A stretch of DNA of 22,911 nucleotides, taken from contig JBGSLW010000290.1 of NCBI GenBank assembly GCA_041740495.1, positions 1 through 22,911 on the forward strand, in the 5' to 3' direction. Below the pieces are notes generated by a model. It was given only the letters and a program-made list of their open reading frames with translations. It was not told the origin of the DNA and searched no databases. Positions 15,391 through 22,528 of the stretch are shown here, piece by piece. The stretch comes from JANMEB01 sp041740495 (GTDB lineage: Bacteria > Planctomycetota > Planctomycetia > Pirellulales > Pirellulaceae). How positions within the stretch are numbered: the first letter of the stretch is position 1; each line of letters opens with the position of its first letter. Position numbers and translations under genes: made by a program.

Positions 15391-15599
15391 GAAAAGGTGT
15401 CAGGAACCATTACTCTTGGTTTTCGGGCGTCCGCGGAGGCGGAGGTGCATTCGAGCCCCAGGTGCTTGACCATCCACTTCGACCAACGATCGTCGTCGAA
15501 CCGGCAGCCGCGAACGACGCATCGACGCAAGGCCCAGAGCTCCGCTGCGCTCTGAGGGGCGTGGACGTGCTCCATCAATATGGTTCCTGACACCTTTTC
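15391..15599. mobile_element. 209-bp inverted-repeat element (MITE-like), derived from a REP-associated transposase
   Basis: The ends are a perfect 20-bp inverted repeat: GAAAAGGTGTCAGGAACCAT at 15391-15410 and its complement at 15580-15599. The GGTGTCAGGAACC end is of the kind I recall flanking REP-associated tyrosine (Y1) transposase genes. The inside retains a minus-strand C-terminal remnant of such a protein. The element starts on the base after the regulator's TAG and ends one base before the TAA of the convergent glycosyltransferase gene. As RNA, the ends could form a long stem on either strand and may act as a shared terminator. Confidence 0.7.
15414..15575 (-). pseudogene. Remnant of a REP-associated tyrosine (Y1/IS200-like) transposase, C-terminal end only
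   Basis: Read on the minus strand, this stretch gives about 54 residues including ELWALRRCVVRGCRF, DDDRWSKWMVKHLGLE and a degraded end ADARKP. It matches the usual C-terminus of RAYT proteins, of the form L...V.RG.PFG...W....A..LGLE.TLR.RGRPRK. The catalytic Y1 domain (HUH motif and tyrosine) is absent, so this is a non-functional fragment kept between the inverted repeats. The similarity is from memory of the family and is moderately secure. Confidence 0.6.
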
Positions 15600-15600
15600 T

Positions 15601-17442
15601 TTAGGCCGCCCGGCGCCGCGGGAGCGAATCGTGGAACGGCTGCAACAGGGCATGCAGCGTTTGATCGGGAAGATGGGACTCGCGAAACTGCAACGACCAA
15701 CGGCGGGCCGTTTGGCGGTAATGCGGATAGTGGCGCACGAGTTCTCGGACGGCAGCCGGCACCAATTCATTGCTCGCCGCGATCAGGCCGACCGCCGAAC
15801 GAGGCAAACGCTGGCCTCCGGTATTCAAACCGGTCAGGCGCAAGTCGCGCAGACTGAGCGAGCGGTCGTCGCAGGCGCTGGTGCAACGGATCGCGAGCGC
15901 CGTGGCGCGGGGAACCAGGGGAACCAGGGGAACCAGCGAGCGGATCACGGCGTCGGGCTGGGTGGAGTCGTGCACATCGACCAGGCGATCCAGTGCCTGG
16001 CCGGCGGCATCCGTCTGCGTCAGCTCGACGCGGCAAAACGCTCCGGGCGGGGTGGCGGCGTGCCAGCGAAATTCAAACACCAAGGCATCGGCCGGGTGCC
16101 GGAGCAAAAACGATGCGACAAATGGACGTCGCTGGCTATCGAAGGTGACGATCCCGCCATGTTGCGGGGCGTTTTCGCGACTCCAGCTGAAATCGCGGAA
16201 TCCTCCCTGCCAGCACGTCGGCCACCGCCGCAGTTGCTCGGCGACGTGCGTTTGCGTGTGAACCATGATCTGTTCGGCCAGCCAACTTGCGGCGGGAACG
16301 ATCACCGGTCGGCCGGCGCACAGGTATTCGCCCAAAATGCCGGCGCGGCGACCGAAATAGGCTCGGGAATCATACGCCAACAGCCCGATATCGGTGGACT
16401 TGATCAAGTCGACGTAGCTGGGGTGTGGCAGCGGGTGCTCGAACAGGCGAATCGCTCCGCCGATTGCGGCGATCGACGGGGGGATGGCGATTTCGAGTTT
16501 CGCGCGGAAGCCCATTCGCCGTCGCGGCCGCTGAACCTGTAACGCCAATTTTCCGGTCGCCAGCAAGTCGTCGGCCAGGTCGTCGACCAGAGTCTGCACG
16601 ATTTGCCGTTGACCTTTTTCACGGCGGATCGCGCCAGCACAAGTCAGCACCAACGGCTGCGGAGTCGCGGTGTGCGCCGCGATTCGGCCTTCCGGAATCG
16701 AGTCCTCTTCCCAGAAGGTCCGGTTGATCGGGTACGGCAACGTGTGGAACCGAGCTTGACTCAGCTGGTTGTATTGTTCGACCAAGGCTTCGGTCGTGGC
16801 AAAGAACGTCAAGCGGTGGTAGGGGACGCGGGCCAGAGCCGCCTCGAAGCTGCGTCGCAACGAAAGAGCTCGCGCTTGTTGGTGTAGGTAATCCGCCGGG
16901 CGCCCCTCAAACACGTTGAAATGAAACAGCAGGTGCCAGCGGACTTGCAGGGTCCGCGGGTGGTTCGACAAGTAGGCCGCCAACCCCATCAAGTCCAATT
17001 CGGAAACCCCCGCCAGAATCGCGTGATCCCCCTCGTCAAAGACCTGATCGCGGAACAGCTTCTCGCAGTCGGCAGCGAAGCGTTGGATATGTAGGTGCCG
17101 ACCGCGGTGAAAACTGCGGTACGTCCAGTTGGCAGCCAGCTTGGCTCGCCATGATTTCCGCGAAGCATGGCGCGGCCGGACGAGCCAAAGGTCGTCGACA
17201 TCTTGCCGGGTCACTCCGTTCAAACCTGCCAGATAGCTGAATTTGCTGTAGCTGGTACACCGGAAGTTAGGGATCACCTGGGCCGAATCCGAGAATTGCG
17301 GATCGGGTCGGAAGCTGCGGTTCGCCCCGACCACGGCGCGGAGTCCGCGCCGGCATGCCGCTTCCGCTATGCATCTGGCGAAGTCATAGCAATGCCCGCC
17401 AATGCCTTCCAGCGATTGATCGACGATAAACAGTGTCGCCAC
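15601..17442 (-). CDS. GT-B fold glycosyltransferase (GT4-like) with an extra inserted domain
   Basis: The 613-residue protein starts with ATLFIVDQSLEGIGGHCYDFA (after the initiator), a Rossmann first strand plus GG(H) loop. The donor-binding half follows: VLTCAGAIRREKGQRQ (265-280), HPLPHPSYVDLIKSTDIGLLAY (336-357) and AGILGEYLCAGRPVIVP (367-383), close to the GT4 pattern E.....G.pvi. It probably transfers a sugar from a nucleotide donor to an envelope glycan or lipid. Residues about 410-545 look like an additional beta-rich domain before the C-terminal helix (551-605). The start is GTG at 17442, supported by AGGAG 10 bases upstream (17453-17457). A 9-bp triplication within the gene encodes LVPLVPLVP (503-511). 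Confidence 0.72.
   Translation of the reverse strand: MATLFIVDQSLEGIGGHCYDFARCIAEAACRRGLRAVVGANRSFRPDPQFSDSAQVIPNFRCTSYSKFSYLAGLNGVTRQDVDDLWLVRPRHASRKSWRAKLAANWTYRSFHRGRHLHIQRFAADCEKLFRDQVFDEGDHAILAGVSELDLMGLAAYLSNHPRTLQVRWHLLFHFNVFEGRPADYLHQQARALSLRRSFEAALARVPYHRLTFFATTEALVEQYNQLSQARFHTLPYPINRTFWEEDSIPEGRIAAHTATPQPLVLTCAGAIRREKGQRQIVQTLVDDLADDLLATGKLALQVQRPRRRMGFRAKLEIAIPPSIAAIGGAIRLFEHPLPHPSYVDLIKSTDIGLLAYDSRAYFGRRAGILGEYLCAGRPVIVPAASWLAEQIMVHTQTHVAEQLRRWPTCWQGGFRDFSWSRENAPQHGGIVTFDSQRRPFVASFLLRHPADALVFEFRWHAATPPGAFCRVELTQTDAAGQALDRLVDVHDSTQPDAVIRSLVPLVPLVPRATALAIRCTSACDDRSLSLRDLRLTGLNTGGQRLPRSAVGLIAASNELVPAAVRELVRHYPHYRQTARRWSLQFRESHLPDQTLHALLQPFHDSLPRRRAA
15909..15935. repeat. Three exact copies of a 9-bp unit inside the glycosyltransferase gene
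   Basis: GGGGAACCA is repeated three times without change (15909-15917, 15918-15926, 15927-15935). On the minus strand it encodes three LVP-type triplets. The unit is a multiple of three, so slippage would not shift the frame. Confidence 0.9.
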
Positions 17443-17452
17443 TGCGGGAAAA

Positions 17453-17457
17453 CTCCT
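17453..17457 (-). promoter_or_regulatory. Shine-Dalgarno site AGGAG for the GTG-started glycosyltransferase gene
   Basis: On the minus strand AGGAG lies 10 bases before the GTG at 17442. It supports that non-ATG start, which places the first Rossmann strand at residue 3 as expected for the family. Confidence 0.6.
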
Positions 17458-17643
17458 AGGTGACCCGGTACTTTAGGGGGCGGGGAAACCTGGGGTCAAT
17501 CGCAATCCCGCACCGGCCAATTGATTTGTGGCACTGGTCGCTAGCACTCGCGGCATCGCAGCAGTTAGCATGGGCTCCTAGGCGAGGCGGGATCTCGGGA
17601 CAATCGCCCCGATGGGTCCCGGGCAAAGCAGTTCGAACAACTC

Positions 17644-17649
17644 AAGGAG
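17644..17649 (+). promoter_or_regulatory. Shine-Dalgarno site AAGGAG for the SIMPL-like gene
   Basis: AAGGAG is 9 bases before the ATG at 17659, one of the clearest ribosome sites in the window. It favours the first of several nearby in-frame ATGs. Confidence 0.7.
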
Positions 17650-17658
17650 AAATCGAAT

Positions 17659-18642
17659 ATGGTGAACATGTGTACACTATTTGGGCCGCTGCGCATGATG
17701 GCGGTCGGGGGCATCTGGCTGGGTTTGGGATTGGCGATTGCCACGGGACAAATATCGGGGAGCCGGGCGACCGATCCTGGGGGCGGGGTGGAGGGTGAGA
17801 CGTTGCTCCCTCCCGAGATTGCCATGCGTTACATCATGATTCGTGGAACCGCGGAACGAGCGCTACCTCCCAGCGAATTGCGTCTGATCTGGGCGATCAC
17901 GACGGAAGATGCGGAGCCCCCGCGTTGTCGCGAACTGTTGCGCCAGCAAGTCGATGCGGTCCGGGAGGCCTGGCGACCACTAGGGATCTCGCCCGATCAA
18001 ATCGTGGAGGATTTCATTTCCGCGATTCCGCGGTTCGAGTGGCAAGATGAGGTGCGCGGGGACGTCACGCTGCTGGTGGAAAAGCGAACAGGTTATCGCG
18101 TTCAAACGAACTTGCACGTTCGAGCGCAGGACGATCGGCACGCCTTGCAGATTGTGGATGCGGCGTTGGCAGCAGGCGTGACCGACTTGATCGGAGTCGA
18201 CTACCTGGCGGATTTGACCGAAATCCAGGTCGAGACACGTCGCGCCGCCCTGGAGGCAGCCCGCGCCAAGAGCCAGTTGCTGTTGGCCCCATTGTTTTCC
18301 GAGATGCCGCAGCCGATCAACCTGACCGAACAGACGCGGGTGCGTCACCCGGACCAACAGTACGTCTCATTTCAGAATGTCGCGGCAGATGAATACCAAG
18401 GCAGCTACGGCGACAACCGCCGGCGAATCTTCGCCTACCGGCCGAAGAATACGTATTACCGCGGGTCGACCGGGGCGGCGGACGACCGAATTTACGAGTT
18501 GCCGATGTCGCCGAAAATCGTCGTCGAATCGACGGTGCAAATCTACTACCTTTCGCCGGCGGCCCAATTCGCTTTGCCGGCGAGCGATCACCCCCAGGAC
18601 CTCAAATTCAAGTCGGAGATTGTGCCACTCAAGTCGAAATGA
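17659..18642 (+). CDS. Exported SIMPL-domain (DUF541-like) protein
   Basis: The 327-residue protein has an N-terminal signal peptide (about 10-32). Residues about 57-215 follow the SIMPL/DUF541 pattern. A first strand IMIRGTAERALPPSELRLIWAI (59-80) compares with the family's 'GeG....PD.a.l...v'. Next come a helix with LLRQQVDAVREAWRPLGISPDQI (93-115), a strand with TGYRVQTNLHVRAQD (144-158), a helix LQIVDAALAAGVTDLIGVDY (163-182), and a final helix in which the RRAALEAARAKSQLLLAPL region ends the domain. The C-terminal third (230-327) is Tyr- and Arg-rich and unassigned. SIMPL proteins are periplasmic or outer-membrane associated and poorly understood. It is divergent from the glycosyltransferase gene across 216 bp in which I found no clear promoter. 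It has no gene downstream for 550 bp and probably forms its own transcript. Confidence 0.65.
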   Translation: MVNMCTLFGPLRMMAVGGIWLGLGLAIATGQISGSRATDPGGGVEGETLLPPEIAMRYIMIRGTAERALPPSELRLIWAITTEDAEPPRCRELLRQQVDAVREAWRPLGISPDQIVEDFISAIPRFEWQDEVRGDVTLLVEKRTGYRVQTNLHVRAQDDRHALQIVDAALAAGVTDLIGVDYLADLTEIQVETRRAALEAARAKSQLLLAPLFSEMPQPINLTEQTRVRHPDQQYVSFQNVAADEYQGSYGDNRRRIFAYRPKNTYYRGSTGAADDRIYELPMSPKIVVESTVQIYYLSPAAQFALPASDHPQDLKFKSEIVPLKSK

Positions 18643-18692
18643 CCAGCTCCCCCGGAGATGCCGTGCAGTTTTAAGTCGACATATCCCCCCCA

Positions 18693-19002
18693 TTTCGTTT
18701 AACGCCAAGCCATAGCCTCCCCCTCACTTCGTTTAACGCCAAGCCGGAGCCGCCCCGCAATTTCGTTTAACGCCAAGCCGGAGGCGCCGGCTTCGCTCGA
18801 ACCGTTAATCTTTTATTTTATGCCATAGCCGCCCCGCAATTTCGTTTAACGCCAAGCCAGAGGCGCCGGCTTCGCTCGAACCGCTGCGCCTTTTATGCCG
18901 GCGCCTCCCCCTCACTTCGTTTAACGCCAAGCCGGAGGCGCCGGCTTCGCTCGAACCGCTGCGCCTTTTATGCCGGCGCCTCCGGCTTAGCGTAAAACGA
19001 AG
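18693..19002. repeat. Cluster of GC-rich palindromic repeats (five direct copies plus one inverted)
   Basis: The core TTCGTTTAACGCCAAGCC starts at 18694, 18728, 18762, 18841 and 18916. Intervals of 34, 34, 79 and 75 bp show two unit types. The long unit has the inner palindrome GCCGGAGGCGCCGGC, a spacer TTCGCTCGAACCGCTGCG, and the complementary half GCCGGCGCCTCC. The short 34-bp unit looks like the long unit with about 41 bp removed between its two halves. The last 31 bp (18972-19002) are an inverted copy. The same core recurs at 22608. Confidence 0.88.
18915..19002. repeat. Long inverted repeat (31-bp arms) at the end of the repeat cluster
   Basis: The arm 18915-18945 and the reverse complement of 18972-19002 agree at 29 of 31 positions, with 26 bases between. 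Each arm contains its own GGCGCC palindrome, so several alternative hairpins or a cruciform are possible. The structure follows the SIMPL-like gene by about 270 bp. Confidence 0.85.
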
Positions 19003-19194
19003 AAGGCGCGGTTGGCGGTACAACAAAACGGAGCGCCATCCGGACAGGAGGGCAAAGTCGACTTGAAAAACTGCGGGGTTTACCCTGCCGTGGCAAACTG
19101 TGACAGTCCCGACCGAGTTTGTGCATTGTGCTAATTCGCTGGCCGATAGGTACGGAATGTCGCGGTAACCTGGACGACGACCGGCGGTGTGAAC

Positions 19195-19740
19195 ATGGCA
19201 GCTTGGAAACGCCCTTCCTTATGGACTCGAATTCGCTACTCCTACATCGCCAAGCCGCTCGAGGAGCGGCCGTTATTCCGCGAGTTCCTGCGGCGGCCGA
19301 TCTCGCGCGTGGTCGAGATCGGTTTGGGGGACGGCGATCGCGCCGAACGATTGATTCGCCTGGCGATTAAACTCGCAGGTCGGCACGTCACCTACACCGG
19401 AATCGATCCGTTTGAGAGTGCGGCGGCGGGCGAACCGCGGATGCTTTACAAGGAAGCGTACAAGCGGCTGAATTACGCCGGTTGCTCGTGCAAACTGGTG
19501 CCAGGCGATCCACGTGCGGCACTGACTCGGGTGGCGAATACACTGTCCGGGACCGAGCTCTTGGTGATTGCTGCGGGCGCCGAGGAGATGCGCGGCGCGT
19601 GGCGGTATGTGCCGCGAATGCTCGCCGCGGAGTCACGGATTTTTCTGATGGAGCCGGGCCGCGGGTTTCGATCCGTGGACCAGCGGGAATTGACCGAGTT
19701 GATCGGTCGGGAGAACGAAGCGACAAAACGCGTCGCTTGA
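19195..19740 (+). CDS. Rossmann-fold, SAM-methyltransferase-like protein of unknown function
   Basis: The 181-residue protein carries a class I methyltransferase motif I, RVVEIGLGDGDRAERLI (38-54), and an acidic end of strand 2, VTYTGIDPFE (65-74), that would bind the ribose of S-adenosylmethionine. A strand ELLVIAAGAE (121-130) stands where motif IV is expected, but the usual substrate-binding sequence is not evident. It may be a divergent methyltransferase or a non-catalytic relative. The ATG at 19195 is used; a GTG two codons upstream (19189) is an alternative. It sits just right of the repeat cluster and 252 bp before the ketosynthase gene. Confidence 0.6.
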   Translation: MAAWKRPSLWTRIRYSYIAKPLEERPLFREFLRRPISRVVEIGLGDGDRAERLIRLAIKLAGRHVTYTGIDPFESAAAGEPRMLYKEAYKRLNYAGCSCKLVPGDPRAALTRVANTLSGTELLVIAAGAEEMRGAWRYVPRMLAAESRIFLMEPGRGFRSVDQRELTELIGRENEATKRVA

Positions 19741-19992
19741 TCCCGCAAATCTTCGAGCTGAGCTCAATACCGGACAGCCCTCTCATCCTGCCCTTTTCCC
19801 TGCAGCGGGAGAGAGGGTCCTGGGAAAGGCTCTTTGCGATATTCCCACGAAAACCCGTCCACCTACGCGACCGGCCATCGTTTTGGTAATCTGCTACGAA
19901 CCTCCGCTGCGGCCTATCTCGTGCGGTACGGCAGAGGGTCCTTACGCAAACGCAACGCACAGCAGAAAACGTCCTCGATTGGAATTCCCCAG
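19741..19992. other. Intergenic region with a degenerate REP-like element
   Basis: These 252 bp contain a REP-like copy at 19778-19818. The frame of the next gene stays open back to a TTG at 19834, but the added 53 residues have no similarity to the start of ketosynthases and are treated as non-coding. No promoter is clear. Confidence 0.5.
19778..19818. repeat. Degenerate REP-like palindrome, same family as in the kinase gene
   Basis: CCCTCTCATCCTGCCC is followed by an imperfect stem, TTTTCCCTGC against GCGGGAGAGAGGG. It aligns with the reverse complement of 13653-13692 over about 40 bases, with several mismatches and small gaps. This shows that the family exists between genes in this genome as well as inside one. 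Confidence 0.65.
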
Positions 19993-21015
19993 GTGAACTT
20001 CGGAGCCATTGGTCCTATTGCTGTCTATTTGCCCGCTCATGTGGAGACGAATGACGATCTCCAGCGTGAAATGCCGCAATGGGACTTGGAGTTGATCGCG
20101 GAAAAAACCGGGGTGTTCCGCCGGCATATCGCTGCGCCGGACGAGTGTTCCTCAGACCTGGGCGTGGCGGCCGCACAGAGGTTGTTTGACGAACACCAGA
20201 TCGACCCGCGGTCGATCGATTTCTTGCTGTTCTGTACCCAGACTCCCGATTACCCGTTGCCGACAACCGCCTGTTTGATGCAAGAACGGTTGGGCCTCCG
20301 CACCGATGTGGGGGCGATGGACTTCAACCTCGGGTGCAGCGGATTCGTCTACGGACTCTCCCTGGCAGACGGGCTGATTCGATCCGGTTCGGTCAAGCGT
20401 TGTCTGTTGGTGACCGCCGAAACGTACTCCAAGTTCATTCACCCCACCGATCGAAGCCTGCGAACCATCTTTGGCGACGCGGGGGTTGCGACTCTGATCG
20501 AGGCCTCTCCCGAATGCTCGTTAAAGGCCTTTGTGTACGGCACCGATGGCCGCGGGGCCGACACGCTGTTGGTCACCTGCGGCGGGCACCGCAAAGAGCC
20601 GAATGTACATCGTCCGCGAGGCCGCAAGCGCTGGCCTAGCGACTTGTACATGGACGGGCCCAGCTTGATGAGCTTCACGGTCGCCGAAATTCCCGGGTTG
20701 ATCGATCGCGTCCTGCAATTGGCAGGTTGGAGCAAAGAGGAGGTCGACCTCTTTCTGATGCACCAGGCGACCGACAAACTGTTGCGACAACTTCAATTCG
20801 TATTGGGATTGGACGACCGGCGCATGCCGATTCGCATGCGCGATTACGGCAACACGGTCTCGTCAACGATTCCCATCTTGATCGACCTGATGCGAGCCGA
20901 AGGACGGCTGGCGCCGCACGCCAAGGCCGTCATGATCGGATTCGGCGTCGGTTGGTCGTGGGCCGGCTGCACCTGGCAAGACATCACCCAGGGCAAGCCG
21001 CTGGCAAGTTCTTAA
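19993..21015 (+). CDS. Beta-ketoacyl-ACP synthase III family protein (FabH-like)
   Basis: The 340-residue thiolase-fold enzyme has the KAS III catalytic triad: Cys115 in FNLGCSGFVYGL, His257 in LMHQATDKL and Asn287 in DYGNTVSSTIPI. The C-terminal GFGVGWSWAGC matches the usual FGgGlsWg ending. Family members condense an acyl-CoA with malonyl-ACP or related thioesters, either to start fatty acid synthesis or in specialised lipid or polyketide pathways. No other fatty acid genes, such as fabD, fabG or acpP, are adjacent, so this copy may serve a special acyl substrate. The start is a GTG at 19993 giving MNFGAIGPIAVYLP, the expected first strand; the only upstream alternative is a TTG at 19834. 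Confidence 0.88.
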   Translation: MNFGAIGPIAVYLPAHVETNDDLQREMPQWDLELIAEKTGVFRRHIAAPDECSSDLGVAAAQRLFDEHQIDPRSIDFLLFCTQTPDYPLPTTACLMQERLGLRTDVGAMDFNLGCSGFVYGLSLADGLIRSGSVKRCLLVTAETYSKFIHPTDRSLRTIFGDAGVATLIEASPECSLKAFVYGTDGRGADTLLVTCGGHRKEPNVHRPRGRKRWPSDLYMDGPSLMSFTVAEIPGLIDRVLQLAGWSKEEVDLFLMHQATDKLLRQLQFVLGLDDRRMPIRMRDYGNTVSSTIPILIDLMRAEGRLAPHAKAVMIGFGVGWSWAGCTWQDITQGKPLASS

Positions 21016-21210
21016 GACCCTAGCCGGCACAGCTTGGGGTGCATCGTTCCGCCGATGCCGGTTCTGCCAATTCTGCCGCCCATGGCGGGGAGCGCCGAAT
21101 ACATGCGGGGGCGGGGCGGCGGGTCCGATACAAATCGAGTTGCTCGTACGGACGGAAAATGCACCAGCAAGGGAGGGCTGGCCGGAGCGCCCCTTTGGCC
21201 ACGCGGAAGT

Positions 21211-22473
21211 ATGGTTCGCACGCTAATCTATCTGGCGGCGGTGGTGGCCGTTGGTTCGGGAGTAGGATTCGGCCAGGATCGCCTGTCCAAATTTCAGAAA
21301 AAAGTGGAAAAGAACTGGGAGGAGCTGCGGCCGCGCGGAAAACTCCTGCAGCAATTCCGCGACAGTTTTCGATCCGAACGAGATGAGCGCGATCGGTCCG
21401 ATCAGCAGCCGACGCCGGCCGCACCTCGCGGAACCGGGGATTCGTCCGCCGCAGCTCCGACAGGCTCGGCCGGCGGCGGTGGTTGGAAGCTTCCCTGGCG
21501 CGACGATGCCGAGCCGGACACGAAGGATCGGTTGAATTCGAACTCGCCTTGGCCGCGTACCGCCCGCCGCGATCCCGACGACCGAAACGTCCAGGAAAAG
21601 GAAGCCGCGAAATCGCGCACCCCCCGCAGCAACAATTCGTCCAAGGGAAAGACCGCCAACCAACGGGCCGCCTCCAATTCACGTGGTAATCGCGAGGCTG
21701 CTTCTGCCGAGCGAAATTCGACGCCGACCACCGAGCCGACCGGCGAGCCGGCCACGCGTCCCGGCGTCTCGTTGGGCGTGGTGATGGACGAGAAACAGTC
21801 CACGAAGCAAGGACTGCGAATCGACAAGGTCGCGCGCCATTCGCCGGCGGATCGGGCCGGCTTACGAAACGGCGATGTCTTGCTGACGATCGCCGGCGTC
21901 GAGATGTCCGACCTGCAAATCCTGGATCAATTGCTCACGGCGTTTGGCCCGCAAGACCAGGTCCAAATTGAGTATCAGCGCGGCAAAAAGAAGGCGGAGA
22001 CGATGCTCAGCTTCAGCGATGAATCGTTGCCCACCGACGAATCCATCGCCGACGCTCCTCAAGGGGGTGCGTACGATGACGCCAGTCTGGCGCCGCTCCC
22101 GCCAGGGTTGCCCGCGGCCATCGAAGGCGAAAGCGCCGCCCCGACAAACCCGGGGTTGATCTCGGTTCTGGATGAACCGCGACGAATCAATCGAGATGCT
22201 CGAGCCAATGCGAATCGCGCGAGCACCGTGCCGGCACGCGTCTATCCGTCGCCTCAGGTTTTGCCCCCGCTGACCGGAAGCTCGGTGGCGATTCCGCCTG
22301 GTTCGTCGATCTTGCGCGAACCGGCGCCTCGCGGCGGGGTAGGTCTTCCCGATAAATCGCTGTTCCGACGCCTGCCTCCTCAAGAGGATTCGCCGCCGCC
22401 TAATGCACCGGCCGCGGACTCCGGGGAGGAGGAGTTGCTGGATATCGAACTCCTCAGTCCAGACGGCAATTAG
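21211..22473 (+). CDS. Secreted PDZ-domain protein with long disordered flanks
   Basis: The 420-residue protein has a signal peptide (VRTLIYLAAVVAVGSGVGFG, cleavage near 21), then a charged helix (23-62). A long Ser/Arg/Pro/Asp-rich disordered region follows (63-183). One PDZ domain spans about 184-268, with the ligand loop SLGVV (187-191), the strand GLRIDKVARHSPADRAGL (201-218) and the G.NGD..L..G pattern (220-229). The tail (270-420) is Pro/Ala-rich and ends with acidic EEELLDIELL. No protease triad is present, so it is a scaffold or regulator outside the inner membrane and not a DegP-type protease. The frame is open upstream to a TTG at 21034, but only the ATG at 21211 puts the signal peptide at the N-terminus. 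Its stop codon lies inside a 15-bp tandem repeat. Confidence 0.75.
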   Translation: MVRTLIYLAAVVAVGSGVGFGQDRLSKFQKKVEKNWEELRPRGKLLQQFRDSFRSERDERDRSDQQPTPAAPRGTGDSSAAAPTGSAGGGGWKLPWRDDAEPDTKDRLNSNSPWPRTARRDPDDRNVQEKEAAKSRTPRSNNSSKGKTANQRAASNSRGNREAASAERNSTPTTEPTGEPATRPGVSLGVVMDEKQSTKQGLRIDKVARHSPADRAGLRNGDVLLTIAGVEMSDLQILDQLLTAFGPQDQVQIEYQRGKKKAETMLSFSDESLPTDESIADAPQGGAYDDASLAPLPPGLPAAIEGESAAPTNPGLISVLDEPRRINRDARANANRASTVPARVYPSPQVLPPLTGSSVAIPPGSSILREPAPRGGVGLPDKSLFRRLPPQEDSPPPNAPAADSGEEELLDIELLSPDGN

Positions 22474-22528
22474 CTTCCAGCGCAATAGCGCCCTTCCGAT
22501 TAGCGCCTGTCCGACTAGCGCCTGTCGG
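22469..22528. repeat. 15-bp tandem repeat with four in-register TAG triplets, starting at the PDZ gene stop
   Basis: Units are 22469-22483, 22484-22498, 22499-22513 and 22514-22528, of the form AxTAGCGCCxGTCCG. The TAG of unit 1 is the real stop of the PDZ gene. Because the unit is 15 bases, TAG recurs in the same frame at 22486, 22501 and 22516. The TAGCGC core is shared with the 16-bp array at 9678-9756. Confidence 0.8.

Larger units (their letters stand above)
18643..19194. other. 552-bp gene-free region filled largely by GC-rich repeats
   Basis: Bases 18693-19002 are a cluster of palindromic repeats described separately. The remaining 190 bp before the next gene (19003-19194) show no gene, RNA or clear promoter by eye. 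A minus-strand open frame across the repeats (about 18805-19026) encodes only repeated Arg/Ala/Gly text and is judged not to be a gene. Confidence 0.7.

Noticed and set aside
18805..19026. Minus-strand small gene across the repeat cluster
   Set aside because: It encodes repeated Arg/Ser/Gly text produced by the repeats. There is no ribosome site or family similarity.
21016..21210. Riboswitch-like leader before the PDZ gene
   Set aside because: I looked for known patterns such as GEMM or cobalamin boxes and saw only GC-rich sequence with a small CCGCC/GGCGG palindrome.
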